Origin: Marinilabiliales bacterium
GTDB lineage: Bacteria; Bacteroidota; Bacteroidia; Bacteroidales; ML635J-15
Direction: 5' to 3'
Length of the DNA: 64,000 nt
NCBI GenBank assembly: GCA_002869385.1
Contig: PKTB01000015.1
Span: 30,796 to 94,795, forward strand
Under the pieces are notes generated by a model, which was not told the DNA's origin, ran no database searches, and was given only the letters and a program-made list of their open reading frames with translations. This document shows positions 40,082 through 51,657 of the stretch, piece by piece. The position numbers and the translations under genes are program-made. The number at the start of each line of letters is the position of its first letter. The first letter of the stretch is position 1.

Positions 40082-42421
40082 ATGAAAACTATTACTATTT
40101 TAATTCTAACTCTCTTAAGCATTTCAATTTTTGCTCAAAAATAACATAGTGATGATTATGATGTAAAGGAATACAACATTAATTTAGACATCACTGACAT
40201 TGACGGAGAATATATTGAGGGTCACACTTCAATAAGACTAAAACCAGTTGAAGATAATACTGATATTTTCGAATTTGATCTTCTTGAACTTGAGATTGAT
40301 TCGATTTTATGTAATGAATCAGAAGTTGATGGGTTTACCTATAACGACACTTTGATTGTTGTTGATCTTGCAGATTCTTTTAACTCAGATGAAGAATTAA
40401 CCATAGATGTATACTATCATGGTAATCCTGTAATGGATCCATCAGGTTGGGGAGGTTTTTATTTTATGAGTGGATATGCATTTAATCTTGGTGTTGGGTT
40501 TGAGGATGTCCCCCACTGTTATGGCAGAGTGTGGTTTCCATGTAATGATGATTTTGTATATAAAGCTGTTTATTTATTTAAAATTACAACTCAAATTGAA
40601 CATAAGGCTGTTTGTGGAGGAGAGTTAATTAACACCTTAATAAATTACACAGAAGAAACAATTACCTATACTTGGGTTATTAATCATGAAATCCCAACAT
40701 ATTTAGCATCTATTGCTGTTGGCTCTTACGAATTACAATCTCATATATACGAAGGTATTGAAGAAGACATTCCTGTTGAGTTTTACATTTATCCCGGAGA
40801 TAGTGCAAGAACGGCAGAGTCATTTATTAATATTGACAGTGTGCTTAGTATTTACGAACACAAGTTTGGACCATACGCCTGGAACAGAGTTGTATATGTT
40901 GAAGTCCCATTCAGTAGTGGAGCAATGGAACACGTAACAAATATTGCAATGGGAAGAGCTTTTATAGATGGCACATTAGATTACGAAGACCTATTCTATC
41001 ACGAACTTGCTCATATGTGGTTTGGAGATCAAATTACGTGTTCTTCTGCTGAAGATATGTGGATAAATGAAGGTTGGGCAACATTTTGCGAAACAGTATA
41101 CATACAGTATTTATACGGTGATCAAGAAGCGAAAGCATACCGAAGAGCATCTCATGAACCTGTTATAAGATATTATCCAATTCAAGATGGTGGTTTCCAT
41201 GCATTATATCCAATGGATCAAAGCCTAACCTATTCAAGAACTGTTTACGAAAAAGGAGCAAGTGTTGCTCATGCATTAAGAGGTTATCTGGGCGATGATT
41301 TATTTTTCACGGCAATTACCCAATTTCTACAGGACAAATCATATACCTCAATTTCATCATACGACATGAGAGACTATCTGTAAACATATACAAGTATCGA
41401 TATGACAGACTTTTTTGATGCCTGGGTATTTGAACCGGGATTTGTGCATTTTTCTATTGATTCAACTACAATTGTTGATAATGGCGGTTCATATGATGTA
41501 ACAGTTTATATGCAACAGAAATTACGCAGAAGAGACACTTATGCAAATTCAAATCGGGTTGAAGTTACTTTTATGAAAAGCGACTATACGACACAGACAG
41601 AATTAATGGAATTTGATGGGCAATTCGGAGAGCAAACATTTACAATTCCATTTGAACCTGTATTAACAATGTGTGATTACAACGAGGTACTCTCAGACGC
41701 AACGATAGATCAAGCTCGTTTTATTAAAAGCACAGGTCTCAATTACTATAGTTACACTTATTTTGCTGCGGATATTCAATCAGTAAACGAGGATGATAGT
41801 ACTTTTCTTCGTGTAACACACAATTGGGTTGCTCCTGATACTTTTAAAACTGAAATACCGGGACTAATAATAGCTGATCACAGATATTGGACTGTTGAAG
41901 GATTATTCGAAGGTGACTTTAAAACAAAAGGTCGTTTTACATATAATACAAATACCGGAAGTGGAGGACATGTTGATGTAGACTTCGTAACTAACAGTAA
42001 AGATTCTCTTGTTCTTTTATACAGACCTAATAAAGCCGTAGAGTGGCAAATAGAAGATGCTAGCAACTCAACATTAGTAAAACGATTTACAGTTGATTCA
42101 CTAAAAACTGGAGAATATTCTTTAGCAATATGGGATTGGGATAGATATATGGATATTAATAACGAAAAAGTCATTAATTCTTTAGCAGAGGTTTATCCAA
42201 ATCCGAATAATGGTGATTTTAATATAAAACTAAACGAACAGTTTAACGGAACAATTCAAGTTGTAAATTCTTCCGGCACAACATTATTTGAAAAAGAAAT
42301 ACATAAAGCATCTGAAGAATTTGTTTCTTTAGGTAATCTACCTGATGGATTATATTTCATCAGATTTATAGAGAGTAAGAATAGAAAATCAATTATTAAA
42401 AAGTTTATTATTCAAAAATAA
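40082..42421 (+). pseudogene. Secreted M1 family aminopeptidase with T9SS domain, two in-frame TAA stops
   Basis: A 779-codon frame. Signal peptide MKTITILILTLLSISIFAQ is cut at codon 21 by TAA 40142-40144. The M1 domain shows the exopeptidase motif SGAMEHVTNIAMGRAFID, and the zinc site HELAHMWFGDQ with downstream NEGWATF (HExxH-x18-E). A second TAA at 41381-41383 (RDYL-stop-TYTSIDMTDFFDAW) precedes the C-terminal part, which ends in a T9SS domain ([26 protein letters not shown]). All three pieces share one frame with no indels. GAMEH replaces the classic GAMEN, as in some secreted M1 members. Confidence 0.87.
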
Positions 42422-42428
42422 GTCGAAA

Positions 42429-43721
42429 ATGAGTTTTGTAAAAGAGTTGGAATGGAGAGGCATGATACATGATATGATGCCTGGTACAGAAGAATTGTTG
42501 AATAAAGAATTTGTTACTGCATATGTTGGTATTGATCCAACTGCAGACTCCTTACATATTGGGCATTTGGTAAGTATAATGATGCTTAAACATCTCCAAT
42601 TATCAGGACATAGACCTGTTGTTGTTCTCGGAGGTGCTACAGGTATGATTGGTGATCCAAGTGGGAAGTCACAAGAACGAAATCTTCTTGATGAAGAAAC
42701 ACTTAGACATAATCAAGAGGCTATTAAAAATCAAATTTCTAAATTTCTTGATTTTGAAACTTCGGAAAAGAACAAAGCTGAACTAGTTAATAATTACGAC
42801 TGGATGAGCAAGTTCTCATTTTTAGATTTTATCCGTGACGTAGGAAAGCACTTAACTGTTAACTATATGATGGCAAAAGATTCTGTCAAAAAAAGAATAA
42901 GCGGAGAAGAAAAAAGCGGAATGTCATTTACAGAGTTTACATATCAATTAGTTCAAGGTTATGACTTCTACCATTTATACAAAAACTATAATTGTAAGTT
43001 GCAGATGGGCGGAAGTGATCAATGGGGTAATATTACTACAGGAACAGAGCTAATTCGTCGTAAAGATTCAGGAGAAGCTTTTGCTCTAACTTGCCCACTT
43101 ATCACCAAAGCTGATGGAGGTAAATTTGGAAAAACTGAATCCGGAAATGTCTGGCTTGATTCTGAAAGAACAAGTCCTTATTCATTTTACCAATTCTGGC
43201 TAAATGTTTCTGACGAAGACGCAGTTAAATATATTAAGATATTTACAATATTAGATCAAAACACGGTAGATGATTTAGTAAAAGAGCACAACAAAGCTCC
43301 ACACATAAGATTGCTTCAGAAAAGACTTGCAGAAGAAATTACAACAATGGTTCACTCCAAAGAAGATCTTGAAACAGCTATTGAAGCATCAAACATATTA
43401 TTCGGAAAATCAACAAGTGAAAGTCTTAAAAAGATTGATGAAAAAACATTTTTAAGCGTTTTTGAAGGTGTTACAATGTTTGAAGTAAAAAAATCTGATA
43501 TTGTCTCCGGGATAGGAATATTTGATATTTTAACAGAAAAAACAAACATTTTTCCATCAAAAGGAGAGCTCAGAAGAACAATCCAAGGTAACGGTTTAAG
43601 TATAAATAAAGAAAAATTTGCAGACCTTGAAGGAACTGTAGGTTCAACACATTTAATCAACGACAAATACATATTGGTACAAAAAGGAAAGAAGAATTAT
43701 TATTTAATTTTAGCAAAATAG
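42429..43721 (+). CDS. tyrS: Tyrosyl-tRNA synthetase
   Basis: 430 residues; charges tRNA-Tyr. HIGH motif is [10 protein letters not shown] (about 38-47), the tyrosine-binding region is [30 protein letters not shown] in parts, and the KMSKS equivalent is [11 protein letters not shown]. The C-terminal S4 RNA-binding domain (about 360-430) contains [20 protein letters not shown]. Starts 7 nt after the M1 frame ends. Frame intact. Confidence 0.96.
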   Translation: MSFVKELEWRGMIHDMMPGTEELLNKEFVTAYVGIDPTADSLHIGHLVSIMMLKHLQLSGHRPVVVLGGATGMIGDPSGKSQERNLLDEETLRHNQEAIKNQISKFLDFETSEKNKAELVNNYDWMSKFSFLDFIRDVGKHLTVNYMMAKDSVKKRISGEEKSGMSFTEFTYQLVQGYDFYHLYKNYNCKLQMGGSDQWGNITTGTELIRRKDSGEAFALTCPLITKADGGKFGKTESGNVWLDSERTSPYSFYQFWLNVSDEDAVKYIKIFTILDQNTVDDLVKEHNKAPHIRLLQKRLAEEITTMVHSKEDLETAIEASNILFGKSTSESLKKIDEKTFLSVFEGVTMFEVKKSDIVSGIGIFDILTEKTNIFPSKGELRRTIQGNGLSINKEKFADLEGTVGSTHLINDKYILVQKGKKNYYLILAK

Positions 43722-43765
43722 TACGCTTTTTGTAATTATATGTCAAGTCGCCAAAATATGAAATT

Positions 43766-44926
43766 ATGATAAATAAACATCTATCAATCAGCCTGATTCT
43801 ATTTCTTTTTAGTTTCAGTTTATTTGCTCAGGAAGACTCCGTAAGTATATGCAAATATCAGGAGTTTGCACTTTTTGTCACAGGACAGGAATTTCCGGCA
43901 TCAAACACTGACACTACTATTGATCGTGCATTTTGGGAGGAATATCAATCAAAAATAAATGAAGATTGGCCAACAATGGATAGTTCGAGACTTACTCCAA
44001 TGTGGAAATGGAGCGAGGAAGTTATCAGACCTGAAATAAATGACAGTTTGATGTTATTTTACCCTTTCTCAGGACCTGACTTTTTACATGCATATACACT
44101 ATTTCCAAATGCATCAGGATATCTGTTTTTAGCTCAGGAACAATTGGGAGAAATTCCCGATTTAACTAATGCAAGTCAAAGAGACCTATCTGATTATTTA
44201 GATAAATTCTATTATTCTATTCGTGATATTTACAAAAGAAGTTATTTTATTACTGGACGAATGAATACAGATTTACATAATGCAAGAGTTAAGGGTGTAT
44301 TGCCAGTTATAATTTTCTTTATGGCTCAAACCGGACATGAAATTCATGATGTAACTTATGAAACATTTTATACTGATGGGAGTTTTAAAGAAATCACAAG
44401 TGTAAGTGGAAGGTTTGCAAATACTGAGTGTGTAAACATTCAATTTAGTAAGAATGGCTCAGACACTGTTAAAAACCTTCGTTATTTCAGATGCGACATT
44501 TCAGATAGTGGATTTAACAATACTCCAATTTTTAAATCATTTTTAGATGATCTTGACAATGTAAATACTTATGTAAAATCTGCTTCCTATTTACTTCATT
44601 ATGGAACATTCAACACTATTAGAAATATTATTTTAGATAATTCGAATTCTGTTCTACAGGACGACACAGGTATCCCATATAAATATTTCAAAGAAGAAAC
44701 ATGGACAACAAAACTATTTGGTGTTTATGTTAAACCTATTTCTGATTTTACAAGCCCTTATTTAATGCAAAACGATCTAAAAGCTGTTTATGATAAAGGA
44801 GAAAACATAGATTCCCTTCCATTTTCTCTTGGATACCATTGGAGAACCGGTGAACAAAACCAAATGTTTTTTATTAGAAAATCTGTGGCCCCAAACTTAA
44901 ATAACGAAGAAGAAATATCTGAATAA
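43766..44926 (+). CDS. Uncharacterised exported protein
   Basis: 386 residues with a signal peptide (about 1-22, ending Leu-Phe-Ala-Gln). I do not recognise a named family. Notable segments are LMLFYPFSGPDFLHAYTLFP (about 91-110), GYLFLAQEQLGEIPDL, and VIIFFMAQTGHEIHDVTYETF. The mature protein is rich in aromatic and acidic residues with no membrane helix, lipobox or T9SS domain. Its stop overlaps the ATG of the flavin-reductase gene by one base (TAATG), so the two are probably translationally coupled. A periplasmic location is inferred. Confidence 0.7.
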   Translation: MINKHLSISLILFLFSFSLFAQEDSVSICKYQEFALFVTGQEFPASNTDTTIDRAFWEEYQSKINEDWPTMDSSRLTPMWKWSEEVIRPEINDSLMLFYPFSGPDFLHAYTLFPNASGYLFLAQEQLGEIPDLTNASQRDLSDYLDKFYYSIRDIYKRSYFITGRMNTDLHNARVKGVLPVIIFFMAQTGHEIHDVTYETFYTDGSFKEITSVSGRFANTECVNIQFSKNGSDTVKNLRYFRCDISDSGFNNTPIFKSFLDDLDNVNTYVKSASYLLHYGTFNTIRNIILDNSNSVLQDDTGIPYKYFKEETWTTKLFGVYVKPISDFTSPYLMQNDLKAVYDKGENIDSLPFSLGYHWRTGEQNQMFFIRKSVAPNLNNEEEISE

Positions 44927-45507
44927 TGGCAAAAAGATCTCTAAAAAAGGGTACCATGATTTATCCGTTACCTGCAGTAATGGTAAGTTGTGGCTCTACA
45001 CCGGATGAATATAATATAATTACAGTAGCCTGGACCGGAACTGTTTGCTCAGAACCACCAATGTGTTATATTTCAGTTAGGAAAAACAGACACTAATACG
45101 ACATAATTAAAAGGAATATGGAGTTTATTATCAATCTGACTAACAGCAAATTAGCATATGCTACAGATTGGTGTGGAGTAAGATCAGGAAAACAATATGA
45201 CAAGTTTAAAGAAATGAAACTTACTCCTGCAGAAGCACAACTTGTTTCTTGCCCGATAATTGAGGAGTCGCCATTAAGTATTGAATGTAAAGTGACTCAA
45301 ATAGTTGAACTAGGTTCTCACGACATGTTTATTGCAGAAGTTGTTGCCGTTAATGCTGACGAATCACATTTTGATAAGAATACAGACGAATTTCAACTCG
45401 CGAATGCTGAAATGATGTGTTATTTACATGGTAAATACTATAATGTGGGTAAGAAAATTGGTAAATTTGGATACGCTGTTCAAGGTACTGGCAAAAAGAA
45501 AAAGTAA
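44926..45507 (+). pseudogene. Flavin reductase-like FMN-binding protein, interrupted by TAA
   Basis: A 193-codon frame. The start MAKRSLKKGTMIYPLPAVMV and the segment YNIITVAWTGTVCSEPPMCY are typical of FMN-binding flavoredoxin/flavin-reductase proteins. TAA 45094-45096 at codon 57 falls in SVRKNRH-stop-YDIIK, where the family has Ser (TCA to TAA). The rest, ATDWCGVRSGKQYDKF and SPLSIECKVTQIVELGSHDM, is normal. These proteins bind FMN and pass electrons among flavin partners. The start overlaps the preceding stop. Confidence 0.88.
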
Positions 45508-45592
45508 GCCCTAATGACAATACTGACTGCATAGTCCAGATAGATGAACATTTTAAAGGATTATGTGTTATAAAAACAAAATTTAACAAACT

Positions 45593-46015
45593 ATGGATAC
45601 AGTAAATGTAAAATGGAACGAGAAAATGTCTTTCACAAATGAGGTTGACGGACATAAATTTGTAATTGACGCAAAAGAAGATGTTGGCGGTGAAAATAAA
45701 GGCCCAAAACCAAAACCTCTAATGCTATCAGCATTGGCAGGCTGTACGGCAATGGATGTCATTTCAATTCTTCGCAAAATGAGAATGGAACCTGATTATT
45801 TTAATGTTAAAGTAGAAGGAGAATTGACAGAAGAACACCCAAAGCATTATTATAAAATGAAGATTATATATGAACTAAAAGGAGATAATCTTAAAGTCGA
45901 AAATGTTAAAAAAGCCGTTTCATTATCCGAAGACAGATATTGTTGTGTAAGTCATGTGTACAAGCAAGTGATGGAAGTTACAGCAGAAATCTGGATTAAT
46001 GGTGAGTTAGCCTAA
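45593..46015 (+). CDS. OsmC family peroxiredoxin-like protein
   Basis: 140 residues. The OsmC/Ohr superfamily detoxifies organic hydroperoxides through two cysteines. One Cys lies in LSALAGCTAMDVISILRKM (about residue 50), the other in DRYCCVSHVYKQ (about 117-118). The YhfA-type subgroup is the best fit. A terminator follows 20 nt after the stop. Frame intact. Confidence 0.9.
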   Translation: MDTVNVKWNEKMSFTNEVDGHKFVIDAKEDVGGENKGPKPKPLMLSALAGCTAMDVISILRKMRMEPDYFNVKVEGELTEEHPKHYYKMKIIYELKGDNLKVENVKKAVSLSEDRYCCVSHVYKQVMEVTAEIWINGELA

Positions 46016-46037
46016 AATTTATCTCTCGATATAAAAA

Positions 46038-46073
46038 AAGTAAAGCCGACTTTGAAAGTCGGCTTTACTTATT
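46038..46073. terminator. Bidirectional terminator
   Basis: AAGTAAAGCCGAC pairs with GTCGGCTTTACTT around a TTTGAAA loop, with A-rich and T-rich flanks. It separates convergent osmC and the giant protease gene. Confidence 0.88.
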
Positions 46074-46089
46074 ATATACGTTGACTTGT

Positions 46090-49000
46090 CTACTGCTTAA
46101 CAAACTTTCTTACTACAGACTGATCTTCAAAATCCAATCTGATAAAATATGTTCCAACAGCAAAACTGCTTACATCAATTCTGATTTTATTTGTTTGTGG
46201 ATTTACCCGATAAACCACATCTCCTAAAATATTTATAATTGTAAGATTATCAATATTTGCATCATCTAAAACAACATTTAGCTGACCATCTGTAGGATTA
46301 GGGTAAATACTCAATTCATTTGAGATTTCTTTAATATAATTTACCCAATTGACAATAATCGTTTCACTATCAGAACACCCATTATCTTCTGTAACAGTTA
46401 AATAGTATGTTCCAGGTAACAAGCCTGTAAGTTCAAGCGATGTTTCCATAGCATCATGGTCCCAAACAACAACATATGGTTCTGCGCCACCACTAACTGA
46501 AGCACTAATTCCTCCATCAGCAACAAGTTCTCCGCTAGCAGGAGTAACTGTATAGTCAATAGTTGGTGTTTCTCCAACAATAATATAATCTGTCATTGCT
46601 ATATCATCGCTACCAGTTGCATTTGTTGCTTCTAAGGTAACTGTATAAACACCCGGCGATGTATATTCATGTACAGGATCTTGGTCGCTGCTTGTTGGCG
46701 ACCCATCACCAAAGTTCCATAACCAACTTGTTTGATCATTAGCACTATTATCATAGAAAGAAACTGTTAAGTTATCACAACCCTCGGTAACATCTGCATC
46801 AATAGCTGCTACCGGAGCTGCGCCATCTGTGTTTACGGTAACGCAATCGTAAACCTCACACGCATTATCATCAATTACAGTTACACAGTAGGTTCCACCA
46901 GATAAACCAGGGAAAACTTGTGTTGTTGTACTCGTTGTTTGAGAGAGCAAAGATGCAAAATCATAGAAAAAGTCTGGAGTTCCACCAACAAATTCAATTG
47001 TCACAGAACCATCATTTGCGCCAGGTCCTGTTTCATTTGTTTAACTCATTGTCACAGACAATTCTGGATGTATCGTAACACTTGCACTGCCTTCATCTCC
47101 CCAACAACCTTCTGCGGATTGTGACCTAAAGTAATAATCTCCACTTGTAGCAATTTCTTCACTAGAACTTGGGTTGGCTGTACTTGTTCCACCACTTGAT
47201 GTTCCCTTGAAGTAAATAGTTCCACCATCACCACCATTAGCAGTTAGAATCATTGTACCTCCACATTGCCAACCACCACCAGTAACTGTTACAGGGTCAG
47301 GAATTTCATTTATAATAACTATTGCAGAACCTTCATCACCCCAACAACCTTCTGCGGATTGGGATCTAAAGTAGTAAGTACCGCTTGATGAAACAACCTG
47401 AAGTGTAGAAGGTGTTCCTGTGTCTTCACCTCCACTTGTTGTTCCTTGCCAATAAACGGTTCCGCCTGCGCCACCTGCAGCTGTAAGCTCCATTGTTCCA
47501 CCACATTGGGTTCCACCGCCACTAACCGTAACAGCATCTGGGATGTCATTTATTGTAACCGTTGCAGAACCTTCATCACCCCAGCAACATTCTGCTGATT
47601 GAGCTCTGAAATAATATGTACCACTGGTTGATATTACTTCTGAAGTACTTGCTGTTGCAGTACTTGTACCACCACTTGTAATATCCTGGAAGTATATTGT
47701 ACCTCCTGTTCCACCACTAGCTGTTATCGTCATTGTACCTCCACACTGAGTTCCTCCACCACTAATTGTAACGGCACTAGGAACATCATTGATTGTTACA
47801 GTTGCAGAACCTTCGTCACTACAGCATCCTAATGGAGTAACTGAACGAAAATAATATGTGCCACTTGAAGACACCTCTTCAGATGAACTTGCAGTTGTCA
47901 TACTTGTCCCGCCACTGTTAGTCCCTTGCCAATACATTGTGCCACCAGAACCTCCACTTGCAGTTAATGTCATTGTGCCACCACATTGAGTTCCTCCGCC
48001 ACTAACCGTAACAGGTAAAGGACTTGCTCCAATAGTAATATAATCAATCATCTCCATATCGTCACTTCCCTGTGGATTTGTTACTGTTAATGTAACTGTG
48101 TATGTACCAGGTGTGTCATAATAATGCTCAGGACTTTGTTCTGTTGATGTGTCTCCATCACAGAAGTCCCAATCCCAAGAATCTGTATTAGCTGAAGATT
48201 GGTCTGTAAACTGAACTGTAAGATCATCACATCCCTCAGTTACATCTGAAATAAAATCAGCAGTTGGAGGAGATGGACAAATATAAGGATAGATAAAGAA
48301 TGATGTATTAAAACCACCAAATGCATCGTCAACACTACTCCATGAACCAGAATATTTTACATATGCTGTTGGGTCAGGTGGTGCAGAAGCTCTCTCTTCT
48401 GCCTGATACACATTAAATGTATCCTGTGGTGTTGTATAATAAATCTGATATCCGATAAAAAACTCCTGAGGCACATAAGTAGGACTAGCAAATGTTAGTT
48501 CATTATAAGCGCTAGGTGTAAAATCAGCCAGATCAAAATCCTCAGTATATAATTCGGTATCCTGCAATCCACCATTTTCATCCCAGATTTTTACTGTAAT
48601 ATAACCTGTTCCTGTAAGGTCGTCAGCATCTTTAACTCCCATTTTAACCCCTGTGACAAGGTTGTTTATATGCGAGTCATAATATTCTGCAAATTCTGTA
48701 AATGTATAATCATTAGGACCTGATAAATATCAGTTACCTGCTGTGTAGTAAACAACATTATCTGTTGCGTCATCAACATTTTGATGATACTCACAAGTTG
48801 TTGGTGCACTTGTAACAGTTATATAATCGTATTTTGTAATTTCATCGTTTCCTTTAGCATTACTAACATAAAGTGTAACATCATATGTACCCGGAGCAGA
48901 CCATGAAACTGTAGGATTTAGAGATGTGGAAGATGCAGGTGTTCCACCTTCAAATGTCCATACCCAATTATCAGGAATGCCACTCGAAGCATCTGTAAAA

Positions 49001-50484
49001 TAAACAGTTTGATCAACAGTTACAACCGTTGCATCTGCACTAAAGTCAGCAACAGGAGGAGCAGAAGCAACATCTACAGCATAAGCTTTAATGCATAAAT
49101 CATAATCACTACCGGTAGTTCCACCAATTTCTGTCCATGAGGAGCCATTACTACTAACCCAACAATTTCCTGTTTCCATCACCATTCCCATTGAATAATC
49201 CGCATATGCATACTCAGCAGGTACCGGAAAATTCTCTCCTGAATTATATCTTGCACGTACATAAAAATCGTCCGAAGAGCTAATGTTTATTGGAGTAGCA
49301 AGTTCATAAGTGTAATAACCTGGATATGTGCATGTCTGTACACCTGTTGTTCCTAACAATCCAGAAAGAACGCCTCCTGAAAAATTATCATAAACTTCAA
49401 TTGTTAAACTTGTTCCGGCATCATTAATATAAGACCCTAACATAGTAATTTGCTGATTATCTGAAGCAACATATTTTACTAAACCATAATCATCACCATC
49501 GCTATAACCAATAGCTGTTACTGCTCCTAGCTCATCATAATGATAAACTTCACTTGAACTATTATAGTCAATATGAGATGGGAAATATGCTACTGAGCTT
49601 AATGCTTCTGTGTCTTCATAAGAAATATAAAAGAATCCTGATTCTCCCCAAGATGGTCCCCAGGAGTTTTTAATTATCCATGCACCTGTTGAAGATGGAG
49701 TTGAAATTCCACCAGTGACAACTTTATTGTCATCCCATCCTACTATTGCTACACCATGATTAGTTCCATCAGACCCATCATAATAGTATGTTTCATCAGA
49801 ATAATTCATGTAATCACTATCAAAATACATGTTACAATAAATTACTCCATAATCCATTACAGCTTGTTTAACAATGTCTGCATTATATCCAACATCATCA
49901 ATTCCAGGTAAAAATCTGGCCTCAGCAACATATGCAACAGGAGTATATCCACTTGTACAAGTCGAATTTGCAGGTAAAGTATATGGATCATCTGCTTCAC
50001 TTATCGGACCAGATCTTCTGGATAAATATGCTGTTGACAAATCATAGTTCCCACCGTCTGCAGGAGCCCAATCAAAACCATGACAAGTTGCCAAGTTTTG
50101 TTATGACAAATCAAATGTTGCTAAACCTTGCTTCTTCCAATAGGACTCAATTGCTGCATAAGTCGCAAATGCCCAACAAGCTCCCTCTAGACCCTGATCT
50201 TTAACAGGAGTAAGATAAGCCCCTCCATCAACGACTCTAAGGTCATAAGCAATAGGAATCCCTTTGGGAGAAGCAACTTGTAAATTGTTATAATTCTTTT
50301 TTAAAGGTGATGGAATTTCACCAAGATGATAACCATCCGCAGTTACATTTTGAATCTCACCATTACTTTTTTTGTTCATGTATTCAACATACTCATTATT
50401 CAATGCTTGCATTTGCAAGGACTCCTGAGCAATTAAAAACACTGATGAACATAATAAGACAACTTATAGTAGTACTTTTCTCAT
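46090..50484 (-). pseudogene. Giant secreted papain-like (C1) protease with PKD, repeats and T9SS domain; four in-frame stops
   Basis: One 1,464-codon frame. The signal peptide MRKVLL-stop-VVLLCSSVFLIAQ is cut at codon 7 (TAA 50464-50466). The C1 catalytic domain has Cys103 in VKDQGLEGACWAFATYAA, His243 in TNHGVAIVGW and Asn273 in IIKNSWGPSWGESG; TAA 50101-50103 splits it at DLS-stop-QNLATCHG, where Glu is usual. A lectin-like domain and PKD domain follow, then TGA 48730-48732 (GN-stop-YLSG, Gly expected), a second PKD, four 80-residue repeats, TAA 47041-47043, a third PKD, a SprB-like part and a T9SS end (YPNPTDGQLNVVL). The catalytic triad is intact. Confidence 0.87.
47055..48014 (-). repeat. 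Four tandem 240 bp repeats inside the C1 protease gene
   Basis: Each unit encodes about 80 residues starting VTVSGGGTQCGGTM and ending GDEGSATVTIND, resembling Ig-like/PKD-associated spacer modules. Units are alike at DNA level but not identical. Comparing them, one unit has TGT where sisters have GGT in the EGCWGDEG motif, a G-to-T difference like those making the stops. Confidence 0.85.
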
Positions 50485-50610
50485 GATATTTTGTGTTAGT
50501 TATTATTCTTTCTCAAACAAGAATAAGACGCATACATCTTAAAATGGTTGACCAAATATACGAATTAAAATAAAACCCTATTTTACTATTTGGTTATTTA
50601 TATCTATTCC

Positions 50611-50635
50611 AAAAAAAGCGCCCCAAAAGGACGCT
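50611..50635 (-). terminator. Terminator after the LRR lipoprotein gene
   Basis: On the minus strand AGCGTCC pairs with GGGGCGCT across TTTT, followed by a run of seven T. It lies about 30 bp after the LRR gene stop. Confidence 0.72.
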
Positions 50636-50663
50636 CATTTGTATGTGTTTTGGTTTTTTCTGT

Positions 50664-51605
50664 TTAATACATATCATAGAATAATGAACTAGAAGTAGAC
50701 CAACTGATTTCAATATTTGGAAATTTCTCATTCCATTTATCAGTAGTTGCAGTAACTTTGTCACTATCTGCCCAATCAGCACCTTCTTCTCTCCACTTAA
50801 TATTATTCAATACAGGATACTCATTAAATACTTCTGGTAAACCAGACAAACCAGAATAATAAATTGCTAATCTTTCTAATTTTGGGAGATTAACCATTTT
50901 TTCAAATAACATATCGTAATCATAACGATAATCTTCATTTGAAGTAATTTTTAAAGAGTAAAGATTTGGTAATGAGAAAAACTCTTCAGGAAATACACTA
51001 ATCTGATTATTACTAATATCCAGCACTCTGAGTTTTTCCATATTTCCGATTTCTGTAGGAAGTTCAGATTCCACTTCAGAAAAAGTAATCTGAACATTCT
51101 CAAGATTCTCACATTGACTTAAAATTTTAAACGCTGCATTTAAATCAAGAGTATTAGCTGCTGTAATAGCAAAAGTTTTAAGATTCTTAAGTTCAGGTAA
51201 GAAGGCTGGTAATTCAGTCATTTTAGTTCCTCCTGAAATGTAAAGAACTTGTAGGTTTGGAAGATTTTTTAATTCTTCTGGCAATGTTGTTCCATAATAG
51301 TTGTTAAGCTCAATCGTTTGCAAATTTTTAGCTTCTAAAACTTCCATTGGAAATTCATTTAAACTATAAGAAGATGAGAAACGATAAACTTCATCTTTAT
51401 TTTCAGCCTCCGCAATCTCATTTTCGTCCATTTTATCAATGTCTCTTAACTCTTCTGCGGACTTTGGTGGATCTGCCTGTACTACTTCCTCTTCGGTAGT
51501 ATTTTTACCCTTTTCTGTTGATTCACTTGTTGTTTCTGCACCTCCACAAGAAAACAGGAAGAATGCAAAAACACTCATAATAAAAAATACGTTTGTTTTT
51601 TTCAT
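50664..51605 (-). CDS. Leucine-rich repeat lipoprotein
   Basis: 313 residues: lipoprotein signal (VFAFFLFSCGG, Cys about 20), a Glu/Lys-rich linker (about 25-70), then about eight leucine-rich repeats of 22-24 residues (LPEELKNLPNLQVLYISGG; IGNMEKLRVLDISNNQISVFP). LRR domains bind proteins; a surface or periplasmic recognition role is inferred. Intact frame, own terminator. Confidence 0.85.
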   Translation of the reverse strand: MKKTNVFFIMSVFAFFLFSCGGAETTSESTEKGKNTTEEEVVQADPPKSAEELRDIDKMDENEIAEAENKDEVYRFSSSYSLNEFPMEVLEAKNLQTIELNNYYGTTLPEELKNLPNLQVLYISGGTKMTELPAFLPELKNLKTFAITAANTLDLNAAFKILSQCENLENVQITFSEVESELPTEIGNMEKLRVLDISNNQISVFPEEFFSLPNLYSLKITSNEDYRYDYDMLFEKMVNLPKLERLAIYYSGLSGLPEVFNEYPVLNNIKWREEGADWADSDKVTATTDKWNEKFPNIEISWSTSSSLFYDMY

Positions 51606-51657
51606 GATTGAAATATTAGTTTGGTTAATTATTTATTATTTGAAATGTCTTTTTGAT

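Noticed and set aside
47041..48642. CRISPR-like interpretation of the regular repeats
   Set aside because: Repeats are 240 bp, in frame and protein-coding with no short identical repeats or spacers. No cas gene in the window.
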